Assembly: GCA_023374045.1 (NCBI GenBank)
Contig: CM041777.1
Location: forward strand, 84,376,300-84,440,299
Direction: 5' to 3'
DNA length: 64,000 nt
Origin: Limonium bicolor
Taxonomy: Eukaryota > Streptophyta > Magnoliopsida > Caryophyllales > Plumbaginaceae
Shown here piece after piece: positions 47,336 through 59,336 of this stretch (the stretch's first letter is position 1; each line of letters begins with the position of its first letter). The notes beneath the pieces were generated by a model that was not told where the DNA came from, did not search any database, and saw nothing but the letters and a program-made list of their open reading frames with translations. Position numbers and translations under genes: made by a program.

Positions 47336-49028
47336 TGATAAGTGTGAAACATATAGGCTTTTAAGGGCTTAATTACCTTATAATCTGCTACAATTTAAGC
47401 AATGTTTCTCACTTATTCTATGTTTTTCCTAAGATTGATGTTTTGATATGAACTGATGCATTTTATATGCTAAATATAGGAAAACCCTAAGAAAGGAAGA
47501 TTTTACATCATAAGGATTGCAACACAACAAACGAGGAACAAATCCGGAAAAAGAGACAAAGATTGGTCACGTCCGGATCAACTTGGCCGGACACAGAACC
47601 GGACGTCTCATGTCCGGATCTACGTCCGACCCCGGTTAGCCGGACATGACCCGAGATTCAACTCCAAAAAGTTCTGTATCATGTCCGGATCCGGACACAG
47701 ATCCGGACATATTCCGAGTTTCAGATCTAAAAAGTTCTGTGTCACGTCCGGATCCGGACACAGATCCGGACGTCACACAGAGCTGAAAAATAAAAATGCA
47801 ATCGCGCTAATAATCGCTTTCGGCGCAATTATCAGCCGAAAGCAAGTCAAGCCCATACTTCCCTTATATTAAGCAGCAGCCATGCTCAATTAATGCAGTG
47901 CACACCAAACTTCCACCAACGCATGTCTAATTTCTAATCCTATTTAAGGAGCCATTCAGCGTTCATTTCAAATCGTCCCAGACTCTTAGAGTCTAATCCT
48001 CTCTTCCTCCTCTCTACACATAAACCTCTCACGACTCGCTCCATCTCCAGTCATAAATCCTTCGCCGTAAACCTTCACCCTCACTCACAGACAATACCCT
48101 GCTCGCAGCGCTTCATTTACCCGCGTCCGGATTGACGTCCGGATCCGGACAGCACCAGGACAACGTGTCCGGATCAGCGTCCGACCCAAGACAACCGGAC
48201 GTGACTCAGACATTTGTGGAAATTGCAGACTCGACCACGGCTTCTAAAATCAGTTTTTCTGCTAAATCCCTCTATCCTTATGCTGTTTATATTGAGCATT
48301 GTTATTTTGTCCATGGCTGAGTAGTCGCTTTTAATTTCGGTTTACTATGTATCTCTAGAATAATTATTTCTGAACCTTTGTGATTTTCTGCAGTACAATA
48401 GAATAAAGTTCTTTTCCCTTATGAATTCTTAGACTTATTAATTTGATCAATTAAATAAGTTTATCAGTTTGTTAGCTTATAAGTGAGAACTGCAGCTATC
48501 AATTGACTATAGGGAAAGAACCGGTTAGTATAGAGATGGTAATTCCTCTAAAACACTAGCTGACCATTAATCTAGACTACACTTAAAGCAATTAGTAAAC
48601 AGTGGATTCATAACGCGAGTTAGGATTCGGTCTTTGCTAATTAGAATTCGTGGAGCGGGAGACCGAATACGAGTTATCTTTATTCTAGGGTTTTATTCAG
48701 AATACTGTAGAAATCACTTAGGGGAAGAAATTGCAATCTAGAGAGAAGTAGTAAACCGGAATTTCCTTTACCAAACAAAAATCAAAACAATTATCTACCT
48801 GTTGTTTACTGCTTTTTGAACTCTTTTACAACATTCACCATCACATACAAAAACCCCCCAATTTCCTGTTATTTGTTTTGTGTGTAAGTAGAAATTAAAC
48901 TAGCCGCTGCCTCCTTGGATTCGATACTCAGGGAATACTCCGAGATTTAAAACTTGTTATAATCGACCGGTACACTTGCCGTTAGGTTAAACCCCCAGCA
49001 CAATTTACCGTTAGGTTTTACCCCAACA
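47336..49028 (+). repeat. 3' LTR of the Athila element (1693 bp)
   Basis: Uninterrupted copy. It shows that the 5.4 kb insert in the 5' LTR is later. Contains the CGTCCGGATC cluster at 47570-47775 and 48122-48200. Confidence 0.92.
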
Positions 49029-49836
49029 GTAGGTCGACTATTTTCTAAGGGAGTTTGGTGGTCCCTTATCATTCCTTTACTTCTCTCAAAGGTTCATATC
49101 TTTGAACTATCATTTTCCTCTAAATAGAGGTTCATTATATCGTTCCACTATTATTTGTTTTGTGGATTATTTCAAATCGGTTCTCTAACCATTATCGGGA
49201 GTTTACTAATCATGTACAACTCTCTCATGTTTTAGTGAGTTCACAAGTTTGTGTTATCGTTATTCTTGAATCGATAGTTTTCATGTGCTTTCACGTTTTC
49301 GTTAATTTACGAAACAACTCATCTACGAGTTCCTAATCAAACAATGCTCATCAATGAGCCGGTCTATACCACTAAGTTAGACCACACAATCATTCAAGTA
49401 TGGTTAGCTCATATATCATGCGTCAAGACATACATATCAAATGCAATAAATCATTTTCATGCTTTTATCTTGATTAGGTCGGCACACAAGCAAACAACAC
49501 ACAAATTAGTGTAATCCGGTTAGCATACAGGACATGAGAAAATCATACATTTTACCATGGGTTAACTTTACCGTGTTACCTTACGTTCCTTGGTTCCCAA
49601 TTGATTCACTGATAACATTCCAAGGGTTTTATTAACAGTAAGATCATCAGGTATATAAACCACTAATACTCACGTAGTTAACCCCGTTATCCCGTTAGTC
49701 TTAGGTTTACTCAAGTGTACTTAAGCTCTTACTTCTCACTCACTTCAAGCACTCGTTTACTTAGGTTCTTAGGGGCATATTCTTCTTACCATCATTACTC
49801 TCCCAATGGTTTACAACTAATGCCTTTTTTTTTACC

Positions 49837-50105
49837 CGACCGACCTTGCCAGGGTCGGTCCTAAGGTCAGTCGAAGTCAGTAGGTTACGGGTTTACAAAA
49901 TTTCAGTCCGACCGACCCTACCAAGGTCGGTCCTAAGGTTGGTCGTAGTCAGAAGACTTCCAGATTTGAAAATTTTAGCCCGAACGACCTTACCAAGGTC
50001 GGTCCTAAGGTCGGTCGAAGTCATGATACTCCGGGTTTGCAAATTTCAGCTCGACTGACCCTACCAGGGTCGGTCCTAAGGACGGTCGAACCCAGTACCC
50101 ATTTT
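49837..50105. repeat. Tandem repeat of about 71 bp, four units, in the Tekay-like LTR
   Basis: Units start CGACCGACC, contain AGGGTCGGTCCTAAGGTCGG and end in a variable part with TTTCAG. The last unit is truncated. Confidence 0.85.
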
Positions 50106-52232
50106 AACTACTCACTTTAAACTCTAAACTCACCTTAATTCTCACCCAATCTTTCCCTAACCTTTCTACATGCTTTCTAACATGTTTTAGTACCCTAAAA
50201 CACTCCTCAAACCTTCCTAAATCATTGGTCATACTCATACTCCATTCTTGCTCAATCCCACAACTTAAATTCTCATTTTTGCACTTATGCACTCTAGTGC
50301 ATTTTCCAAACTCCTCTTAATGGTTTACACCTTGCCCTCAAGCATTTTGACCATTCTAAATCTTTCCTAACCATTTGCATTTCATTACACAAGTTCATCC
50401 TCCATTCCCAAGGTTATGCACACTAACTCTTTCCTAGGAATTCATAACACCAAAACACTATTTCGCTACAGATTTTTGTTCTATCATTTCCAAGCCTTCA
50501 ACCACCCTCTAGGAGTGATTACTTCAACCAATTAAATCCCCAGATACACCCAGTGAACCCTAGGTAATTATTCTCTCATATCATCACTTAAAGCACCTTA
50601 TTTCTACTCAAATTTTGCCATAACTCACCTACAATTATAACATTCCCAAACACATCATTTCATCATTTCCTAATCAATCCAACTAACCACATCCCTAGTG
50701 GATCCTACCAGCATACAAGATTCATTCAAAACTCAATAAACACTACATAATACAACAACTTAAATTGCTTGGCTCCAAGGCCCATAAATCACAATCAAAT
50801 TCACAATTCTCTCATACTTCAACCAAGTACATTTCTAGCAAGATTTTGGTTTCATTCATTAAATTATCCATCCCAAGCTCTAAAACATTAGAGATAGATG
50901 CTAAGGTAGATTTCTTACCTTTAGCTCATAAGTTCTTCTTTTCTTTTCTAAACTTCTCCTCCTCTCTTTCTTGATTAAAATCGGCCAAGTTGGCCAACCA
51001 CTTGCCAACCTCAAAATCAAGACCCAAATGGGGAATTAGACACTAAACATTACTCCTAGACCTACTAATTAAGCTAGGTTACAAGGAAAGGTGCTTAAAG
51101 CACAAAGATGAAGAATTACCTTGAAACCCTAAGATGGGCTTTTGGTCATGAATCAAAGAGAAGCTCCCAACCACCTTTTGAGGCTTGAATGAATGCTCAA
51201 ACAAGGAAAGAAAATTCTACATTAAGAGCCAAAATCGGCCAAGGTAAGGAAGTGGAGAAAATGAGTTTTTCCTTGGAACTTTTTACCTTAGAAAAAAAGA
51301 GGAGACTCCAAGCTTCAAGAACAAGTAGTTTTCTCTTCAAATGGCCAACACCCATGGAGGTCAACTTCCTCCATTTGAGATTTTGAAAAGATAGAAGTGT
51401 AGCTCTTAATGAGGGGAGTTCAAATATGTGTTTATTTTTGCATTTGGAGCTTTAATGAAGCTTGGGCATGAAGAGAAAGTGAGGAAGCCATGGGAGCTCT
51501 TGACGAAGCTCAAAATGCCAGAAATGGGGAGGAGGAAGGTGGAGAAATCGGTGGGAGAAGAAAGAATAGGAGAGAGAAGAGGGAAATGAGAGGATAGAGG
51601 TTACTTTTTACCTTTTTGTACTTTTTGCTTTTGCTTTTTGTTTCTTCTTTAATTAATGGAGTCAAATGAGTCAACATGGAGGGGTTGAGTCATATAAAAC
51701 CGGCCCACTATAGTTATTGAGGGAGGGGTGTTTTCATCTTTTCGCAAGAAACGCTCGTTAATTTACCCGGTTTGGCACTATTCACTAACCGGGCCCGTTT
51801 TTCCGAATTTTCTCATTTCTTTATTTTTAATGGTTCTTAAGCTTCCATTAATATTTAATTATAGTTATACAGTCAACTATAATTTTTATGGGTCTGTTTG
51901 ACTACTCAAATTCACGTTTTCAGGTTTCCTCAAAAAACATGCTTTAAGACTCCGTTAGCGTTTTAACTCATTATTTTGATTTTCTTCGGGAATTGTTCCC
52001 ACATATTATTTGGGCGTAATTAAGCCCTAAGAATCCTTATAGGACTCTAACCAATGTCATATACCTCCTATGGTTGCGTAACGCTCGTTTTTACAATTTA
52101 CGCTTTTTATGCGTTTTCTCTTTTATTTTGGCTTTATCTTCTTCACCAATATTCTTTAGGTACTATTAGGCCCTTAAATACCATATTAGAATAATTTAAT
52201 CACCATACCTAGGTTCGGGGTATTTCACTCCT

Positions 52233-52735
52233 AAAAGTTAATAATATATAGTGTCAAATTTCTTTGATTTTGATATGATAATGATGCTAGCATTGCACTA
52301 GAGAATTATGATAATATATGTGGAAATGTTAAGTATATCACTGGTCAAAAAGATGATATAACACCTGGTTAACTCGTATGAAGAAATATTTATATATTTA
52401 TTTTTGTTTGAGATGAACATTGTATATTATGATTCATGAAGAATCATGATGGTATAGCAACAGGGGAAATTCATGAAAAGTTCTTGTAGTAGCTCTTAAG
52501 AAAAACTACAAGTGACATTATATGATGATGTATATTCATATGTCAAGATTTTGACCTCTATGATGTTTACGTTTAATTTTAATGTTATTTTAAAGAAGAA
52601 AAAAAGGCATCACGCGAAAAGTCTTTAATTATTATATTGAAGTGATGTCATAAAAATGATACATGTAGCATTGTTTCGAATATTTTTTTATTTTTATGAC
52701 GGATTATAAGAAATAATCCTCATTGAAGAAAGTCA
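52233..52735 (+). other. Probable copia gag/noncoding remnant
   Basis: Continues the sequence left of the big nest (AAAAG after CTCCT). Motifs such as GGCATCACGCG recall the array at 28.7-29.3 kb. No gag motif seen. Confidence 0.35.
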
Positions 52736-52736
52736 T

Positions 52737-53210
52737 TGATGGATGGTGAAAATATATGTCTTATTGACAATGCAGCAACATACATAATTCTTAAGCATAA
52801 GAAATGTTTTTTTTAATTATGAGTTAAATGTTACTATCATATATGGTAGTACGAGCATTATTGAAGGGTCTGGAAAAGCTTGTATTATATTACCTAAAGG
52901 AACAAACATAAGCATTGAAAGTGCATTGTTTGCGATTGAGTCTCAAAGAAAATTGTTGAGTTTCATTGGTATATGCCGGAATGCGTATCACATTAAGACA
53001 AAGAATGATGGAAATGTTGAATATATTAGCAACACAAAAGTGATAGCTGGAAAAAAGACAATTTTGGAAAAAACTAGTTACTATTTCATCTGGGTTCTAC
53101 CCTCTGTATATCAATACAACTGAAATATATGTTTTGAAAAAAAATCTTTTAATGATTTCAAAACTTTGCATGACCGGTTAGGCCATCCCGACTCAATCAT
53201 GATGCAAAGA
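52737..53210 (+). pseudogene. Copia protease and pre-integrase fragment
   Basis: CLIDNAATYII (about 52757-52789) matches the copia aspartic-protease active site. FAIESQRKLLSFIGICRNAY and YHIKTKNDGNVEYI follow in a 65-codon frame, then after frame breaks HDRLGHPDSIMMQR, the GAG_pre-integrase signature. It stops at the Athila insertion with TSD AAAGA (53206-53210) and continues at 60916. Confidence 0.8.
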
Positions 53211-54788
53211 TGCAGACTGTTATTTTCTGAGTGGTTAAACTGGTGTAAAATTAAAAGAAAGGAAATTAAAAACTCAAATTATAAACGTCGGGCTGCAAAC
53301 AAATCCCGGTCGTAGTTAGTAAAACAAGTGTCGTATCCACAGGGAGATTGTTCAATTTATCCTAGTCTTGGTAGTTACTTAAAAACTGTAAAAAGGGGTT
53401 TAGTCGGAGGCAAGCTTGATTTGTTGTTGGATTAATTCAGAAATAATAAAAACAGTAAAAAGGTGAATTAATTGATGTGAATGGAAAAATGTATCCTAGG
53501 ATAGCGGGGGAATTTCCTAAATTACTTAACCATATTTATAACCATGTCTCAATTATTATTGCCTATTAGAGTTAATAATTGTCAGTTACGAACTCTTAAT
53601 AAAAGCCTTAATATTTTCCTGCTCAGTCCGGAGTGTAAATACTAAGATTAATTCCTTTGTGGTACCTAGACTATCTCAAAATCATATGTTGATAATTACC
53701 AAATAAATGCAGTCGTTTGTCGCGCAAAGCATTTAACAATATTAGTTGAAAGGAATTAAAACACGTTAAATGAGAGAAACAGGTGATAAATATTAATTAC
53801 GTAATATTAAAAATCAAACCCCCATCCTAGGATACAAATGAAAATTACTCAGACATTAACGGAGATAAGAAGATTACACAGATAGATTTTGACATTAATT
53901 CAGAGGAAGAACTGGTCTGTTCTCGCTCTCACTGCTGCTCTTCTATTTTTTTGTTACTGCGTGAGTGTGGACTGATGTGGTGTTACGGGAGAGAATTAAA
54001 TGGAAGCGAATGGATATGGATGAGTGTGGTGAAAATATTCTTCAGACTCCCGTCGTGCGTGGTGTGTGTTTATGCAGTTAAGGTGGTGGGTTTATATAGA
54101 GGTTTGGATCCGTACGAATTTGATTGCAGATGAAGAAGAGCATTGATTGCTTATTATTCCTTCATTGATTGCAGGGGACAGAGCGTGTGCAGAGTAGATG
54201 GATAAGTTGCGGGCGAGTCGGGCGAGTTGCAGACGACGACGGCGCGAAGAAGATAGTCGCGACTGATAATTAGTTGGTGTCCGCCTGTTGGTACCGCCCA
54301 ATAAGTGGCGGTTGCTGCTCTCACGTCCGCCTGTGGTACCGCCCAATAAGTGGCGGTTGTGTGTGTGGTGTCCGCCGGGCGGTAGCGTGTGTGTTGTCCG
54401 CCTGTTAAGAGGCGGTACCCTCTGTGTTGTCCGCCTCGCGGTTGCCTATGCCTCGTCCGCCTCGCGGTTGCAATTGATGGGTGCGGACGTCTCAGCCCCT
54501 TCTCATCCGATATTATGTATACTATATATTTATATATATAACAATCTTCAATCGGCTCTACATTCTTCGTTATAAGTCCGTTTTCTGAGCCGTTTGCGTC
54601 TACGCGTTCGTCTCTTTGTCTACTTCACTCCCGGCTTGGTTTTTCTCATGTTAAACCAATAATTTTGTGAGATAAACAATAAAACATAAACTAGAGGAAA
54701 ACTAACCGAAGTGGAGAAATGAGCAAGAAAAGTGCTAATATTATACATGAAATACACCTATAAATCATGCTCATTTGGACACTTATCA
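53211..54788 (-). repeat. 3' LTR of the minus-strand Athila (1578 bp)
   Basis: Plus-strand edges TGCAGACTGTTATTT and ACACTTATCA. Contains a GC-rich GTCCGCC/GGCGGT array at 54279-54480. Confidence 0.9.
54279..54490. repeat. GTCCGCC minisatellite inside the LTR
   Basis: Five or six units alternate GTCCGCCTG, GGTACCGCCCAATAAG and TGGCGGTTG in inverted sense. Copied in the other LTR at 60399-60606. Confidence 0.75.
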
Positions 54789-54803
54789 CACCCCCACACT
54801 TAT
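54789..54803 (-). other. Polypurine tract of the minus-strand Athila
   Basis: Minus strand AAGTGTGGGGGTG directly before the LTR start TGATAAGTG. GCTTGAGGACAAGC precedes it. Confidence 0.8.
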
Positions 54804-55980
54804 CTTTTTGCTTGTCCTCAAGCAAAATCACGTACCCAAGTAGTAGGGAATGCTCAATATTAACAAATATTATTATGAAGGGTAGGATAAAGAAGTCAAT
54901 AGTACATGATCTTAAACTTTTTAGAGGAGTGTGATCCATCACCTACTGGTGGCATAGGGTGTACTCAGGGCAAAAATAAAAATAAGAGTTTCGGGGTATG
55001 ATCCGGAGTACTTCAATGCTTCTTGATTTAAGGTGACTTTGAGAACTTTTACCATGGCCAACTTCTCTCAAGAATGGGCATTGAGGAGAAAACAAAAGGA
55101 AAAATAGATTTATGCATTGTTTCACTTTTGCATAAGAGATGAGGAGATAATATGTAGGCATCAAGCCTTTGTATTTAAGAACACTCAACTCTCTTGTTGG
55201 TTACCAATGGTGTCTCGCAAGTCCCTTATTTATTATATATTTTCCTTTTTGACAGAGAAGCACCCCTTAGCAATCCCTAAGAAAGAAGACAGAAAGAACC
55301 CCTGAGCAATAAAAATCCAACCATTTCAGATCATTTGGTCACACCGCATAAAAATGCTCCTCAAAAGTAATCAAAATTTTAAAATTTTTGTACATTTTTG
55401 TACCATTTATCCCACAATTCATAACAATATTTATTCCTAAAGAGAACAACCCACATAAAAAGGGTCCGCGATATTGAATTTGAACAAACGCAAGATAAGC
55501 AGAGAGATTAAGCATTTTAGCATAAAATGTCACCGAAAAGGGCACACTCCCCCACACTTAAATTGAACAATGTCCTCATTGTTCACCAGAAAAAAACAAG
55601 GGAAAGTCTCAGAAGGCCTTTTCGGTAATTAGATAAAATAGAGAGAACACGAAGCTTACGAATAATCATTTAAGCACATAAACGCTCCTCTGCAGTTTTT
55701 ATTTAAATAAAAGCATAATTAAAGAAACTAGTACTCCCCTGATTTTATTTTTGCTAGCGTGTTTTGGACTTCCCCCACACTTGAGCTTCAGCCTCAAGTA
55801 GCGTAGCTTGGTTGCGGTGTAGACATGAAATTGCACCTGCATAATACACTAGAAGCAACCATACTATAAACTGGGTTAAAAGTTAGCCAAAAATAAAATT
55901 AAAGGGAACCTGAAAATTAAAACAGCATAAAAAGCATATAAAAGATAAGTTCGTCCGGGTTGCCTCCCGGAAAGCTGCCC
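54804..55980 (-). other. 3' noncoding region of the minus-strand Athila
   Basis: No coding frame. Purine-tract-like motifs (CCCCCACACTT on the plus strand) at about 55550 and 55772. Confidence 0.55.
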
Positions 55981-56560
55981 TTCTTTAACGTCTTTGGCTA
56001 GACGCTTTTTCGTTAGATTGATCCTGGGGGGTGGTTATGAGGAGGAGATCCAAAGCATGACTCGATGGTTTTTTTGAGAGTCCACCGGGATGCATGTTTT
56101 CTTTTCTTATCCCGCTCTTCGTCCGGGATTGGTGGTGGTATCTCTGTGATAGACATGCCGTCTAGAAGGGTGATAAACAGAAGTGGGGATGATGATGATT
56201 TAGTATCCCTAATGAACTTGAGATCTTTGGATTTGCTTTCTGGAGATCTTCCTGATGCAAACTCCAGCTTTTCGTTATAAGCCTGAAGGGTGATTTTCCC
56301 CTGGGCTACCTAAATATGCACATCGGCTGTGGCAAGGAATGGTCATCCAAGGATGAGAGGTGTAGTGGAGTTCTCTTCGATGTCTAGAATGACAAAATCA
56401 CATGGGAAGTATAAGTGCTCCACTTTAATGATAATATCCTCCACCACTCCGCTTGGGTATGTTACCGAACCATCTGCCAGTTGCAGGGTCATCTTAGTCT
56501 TTTTCATCTCTCCAATTCCCAGCTTTTTGAAAGTGGAGAGGGGCATCAAATTAATGGAGG
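55981..56560 (-). pseudogene. Protease and polyprotein tail of the minus-strand Athila
   Basis: A frame at 56343-56549 carries the aspartic-protease body: STFKKLGIGEMKKTKMTLQL, ADGSVTYPSGVVEDIIIKV and CDFVILDIEE..PLILG. Sequence up to about 56580 still encodes the CDLGAS-type active site in another frame. Beyond ILG the usual product continues to LKKTIESCF and LAKDVKEGQLSGRQPG near 55975-56090, with no reverse transcriptase between. Frameshifts inactivate it. Confidence 0.75.
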
Positions 56561-56673
56561 CACCCAGATCGCATAGGAGTATGGAAATGAGGTGCTACCA
56601 ATTGTGACTGGAATGTGAAGCTGCCCGGATCATTGCATTTAAGGTAGTGGTTTTTGTAGAGTAGCTGAGCAAG

Positions 56674-58749
56674 CTACATTGAGAGGTACCGTACCGACTT
56701 CGGCCAATTTAGTTTTGTTGGATATGAGGTGTTGTTTGGTAGTTTGGCATAGTTTGGCATTTTGGCAATGAGGTCGACAAACTGTATATTGACTTTTAGC
56801 TGCTTCAGCATTGCTAGGAACTTACCATATTCATTATCCAACTTCTGCTTTTGGAGTCGGTGAGGAAATGGTATAGGCGGTTCTTGTGAAGAAGGTTCTG
56901 AAGCTGGTGGAATAGTGAGGATGGTGGGAGATGTCTTTTCTACTGGGGACTCAGCTTTTCCTTCACTATCCTCTTTGGATTCTTCTGATCGTTGCGGGAT
57001 GTGAATCTCGTCGGTTTTCTTACCGCTTCTCAAGGTTATCGCCTTAACCTCTTCTCCTTCTTCTTCAAATTCGAGCTTCTCATTTTCATAACCGGCCACC
57101 AAGTGCTCAAGGTAGGTATTCTCAGATTGAATACGATTATTATAGACTTTGGCGGTGCTTTCAAGTTCAGCTACATTCCTTTTGGAAGTTTCGATTGCTA
57201 CAACCCACTCTTGGAGGGAAGGGTGTAGTTCTGGAACTTTAGCTGTTTTAGCCACCTCCATCTTTTCTTCATCGTGCTCCTTCACATAGATGCACTTGGC
57301 TTGCTCTCTTGGATTTGGTTCATTTTGGCTGGGGAGAGCCCCTGGTGGTCTTCGAGCAAGATGTTCTGCAAGTTGATTGAATTTTCCTTCGATTTTCTGG
57401 TTGAAGGCTTCTTGTGCAGAGAGCTGGTTCTGAGTTATGGACATGAAACCTTTCATCATCTCTTTGAGTTCTGCGTTTGGATCAGAAGAGGATGAAGATG
57501 GTTGTTGTTGTTGCTGTTGATGGAAACCTGGAGGGGCACCTTGTGCTCTATAACCCATATTAGAGTTTGGTTGGGGTCGTTCCCTGATAGGTATTGGAAT
57601 TGTTGTTCTGCCCTCCTTGGTTCTGATCATTATTTTTCCATGAGAAATTCGGGTGATTTCTCCATGGATAGTTGTTGTTGAAGTTGTTGTTGTAGGAATT
57701 ACCGGGGCGGTTTCCTATGAATTGTACTTCCTCGTACTGGCCTTTGTCTTCGCATTGATGAGTTTCATGAGGACCGCGCATATGACACATCCTTCTGTAG
57801 GTGGAACTGGTGGTGAACTTGTAGGTGGGGAAGCTATTGTTTTTACAATTTCGTTTTGTGATGTTGTTAGCTTTTCCACCATCTTTGCAAGGGACGAGAT
57901 CTGAGCATAAATGATCTGTAGGCTCAACATGGAGTAGGCCTGCTGCTCGTGGTTCTTCCTTTGGATCGCGTCCACTGTCTTGTATTGCTCGTCATGGTTT
58001 CGAGAAGGTCCATTCCTTCTTTAGGAGATTTCATCATGAAACTTCCTCCTGCAGAGGAATTGACGAGTAGTCGGTTCCCATCATCCAGACCGTTGAAGAA
58101 TGACAGGCAGAGGGATTGATCGTCAAGACCATGGTGGGAACACTTCATTAGCATCTTTGAATCTGTCCCATGCGTCGTATACTCTCCCGGCTCCTGACAG
58201 AAAGTGTTGATTTCACCGATCAATTGCCTTGTTCTACTGGTTGGGTAGTATTTGGCAAGGAATTTTTGGGCCATTTGAAGCCATGTGGTGATTGATCGGG
58301 AGGGAAGGCTTCGGTACCACCGTTTGCTGAATCCGATAATGAGTGAGGAAATAGTTGTAGTCGATTCTTTCTTTGACGTTGCCGGTCTGACCAAAGGAAT
58401 TGCAAAGTCTAGGAAGAGACTCAGATGATTTGGGGCTTCATCTGGGTTCGCTCCACTAAACTTGCCTAGATCCCGGACGGCGGTGATGTAGTGGGTTTTG
58501 AAAACCCAACGTCCGGCTTCTTCTGGTGTTAGTTCGGGAGAACTATGCTGATGCTCTTCCTTCGGTATTCGGTTGGTGGTAATCAGATAGGGCACGGTGT
58601 TCTGGTTGATTTGCATGGTCTATTTCATTTATAACTTCGTTATTGGCCATGGCTTGATTTCTCAGGTTTCTTTGTGCTTGTAATAAAGTGCGCTCGGGTT
58701 CGGGGCTCGGACTGATAGGTGGAGAGCCTCGGGTTCGAGTATTTGGCAT
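56674..58749 (-). pseudogene. Gag of the minus-strand Athila
   Basis: ATG at 58749 (MPNTRTRGSPPISPSPEP), frameshift near 58600, then 57924-58616 with FKTHYITAVRDLGKFSG, FSKRWYRSLPSRSITTW, FLAKYYPTSRTRQLIGEINT, HHGLDDQSLCLSFFNGLDDG and LLVNSSAGGSFMMKSPKEG. Then a linker (57715-57975), a zinc-knuckle-like and asparagine-rich part (57560-57790), and a long frame 56674-57630 with a Q-run, IEGKFNQLAEHLARRP, AITLRSGKKT and PFPHRLQKQKLDNEYGKFL, which leads to the protease. It would build the particle and package RNA. Three or four frameshifts separate the pieces. Confidence 0.85.
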
Positions 58750-59315
58750 GCACAGAAGATAACTTGTGGTTTGTCAAAGCTGCAAAATTAGTTAGTAAAT
58801 AGAATAAGAAAAGCAAATATATTGGTTAGGCTGATAAACGTTAGTTAAACAACACTGATATATTTTTTTTTTGTTTTTTTTTAACAAGAGTAAAATGACA
58901 GAATATTAAATGACAAGGGAAAGAAATGACAGAAATTATAAGTTAGGAGTTAGTATACAGAAATTATAAGTTAGTAGTTAGTATACAATGGAAAGAAATG
59001 TTAAGGACAATGGAAATGAAATGTTAAGGACAATGGAAAGAAATGACAGGAAATTTTAAGTTAGTAGTTAGGGACAATGGAAAGAAAGGACAATGGAACG
59101 AAATGACAATGGAACGAAATGACAATGGAACGAAATGACAATAATATTAAGATGTTAGGAGTTAGATGTCCAAAGTCCGAAGTCAAATGTCCAAGTCAGG
59201 TCAGAAGTCCGATGTCCAATTCAGATGTCCGAGGTTAACAATTTAATAGTATTAACAGATTATTTTAATACAGCGAGTGAACTACCGGAAACTAGGGAAA
59301 TTGATGGAATCAATC
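58750..59315 (-). other. Leader of the minus-strand Athila with 17 bp repeats
   Basis: Between gag and the primer site. Plus-strand units such as GACAATGGAACGAAAT recur from about 58930 to 59140, and GTCCAAAGTCCGA-like units follow. Confidence 0.6.
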
Positions 59316-59333
59316 TCCCCGGCAACGGCGCCA
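59316..59333 (-). other. Primer binding site of the minus-strand Athila
   Basis: Minus strand TGGCGCCGTTGCCGGGGA, three bases from the LTR. Confidence 0.85.
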
Positions 59334-59336
59334 ATT

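Larger units (their letters stand above)
30556..49028 (+). mobile_element. Athila-type Ty3/gypsy retrotransposon, decayed, with nested insert
   Basis: Perfect TSD GTAGG (30551-30555, 49029-49033). LTRs start TGATAAGTGTGAAAC and end TTTTACCCCAACA. The primer site TGGCGCCGTTGCCGGGGA is the aspartate-tRNA type usual in Athila. Order: gag, protease, reverse transcriptase, RNase H, integrase, extra ORF, long 3' region, polypurine tract. Several frameshifts and stops break every large domain, so it cannot move by itself. The 5' LTR holds a later 5.4 kb insertion. The first 76 bases of the two LTRs are identical, so the insertion is not very old. Confidence 0.92.
29366..52227 (-). mobile_element. 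Solo LTR, Tekay-like (gypsy), split by the Athila nest
   Basis: Starts TGTAACACCCC, ends GGGGTATTTCA, flanked by CTCCT at 29361-29365 and 52228-52232. Its own sequence is 29366-30555 and 49034-52227, about 4.4 kb. No coding domain and no second LTR copy is visible, so it is read as a solo LTR left by recombination between two LTRs. The minus-strand reading, ending GGGGTGTTACA, looks like the sense direction of Tekay/Del LTRs. That lineage is from memory. Confidence 0.72.

Noticed and set aside
53951..54133. 60-codon frame occurring identically at 60069-60251
   Set aside because: The duplication is explained by the two LTRs; no domain.
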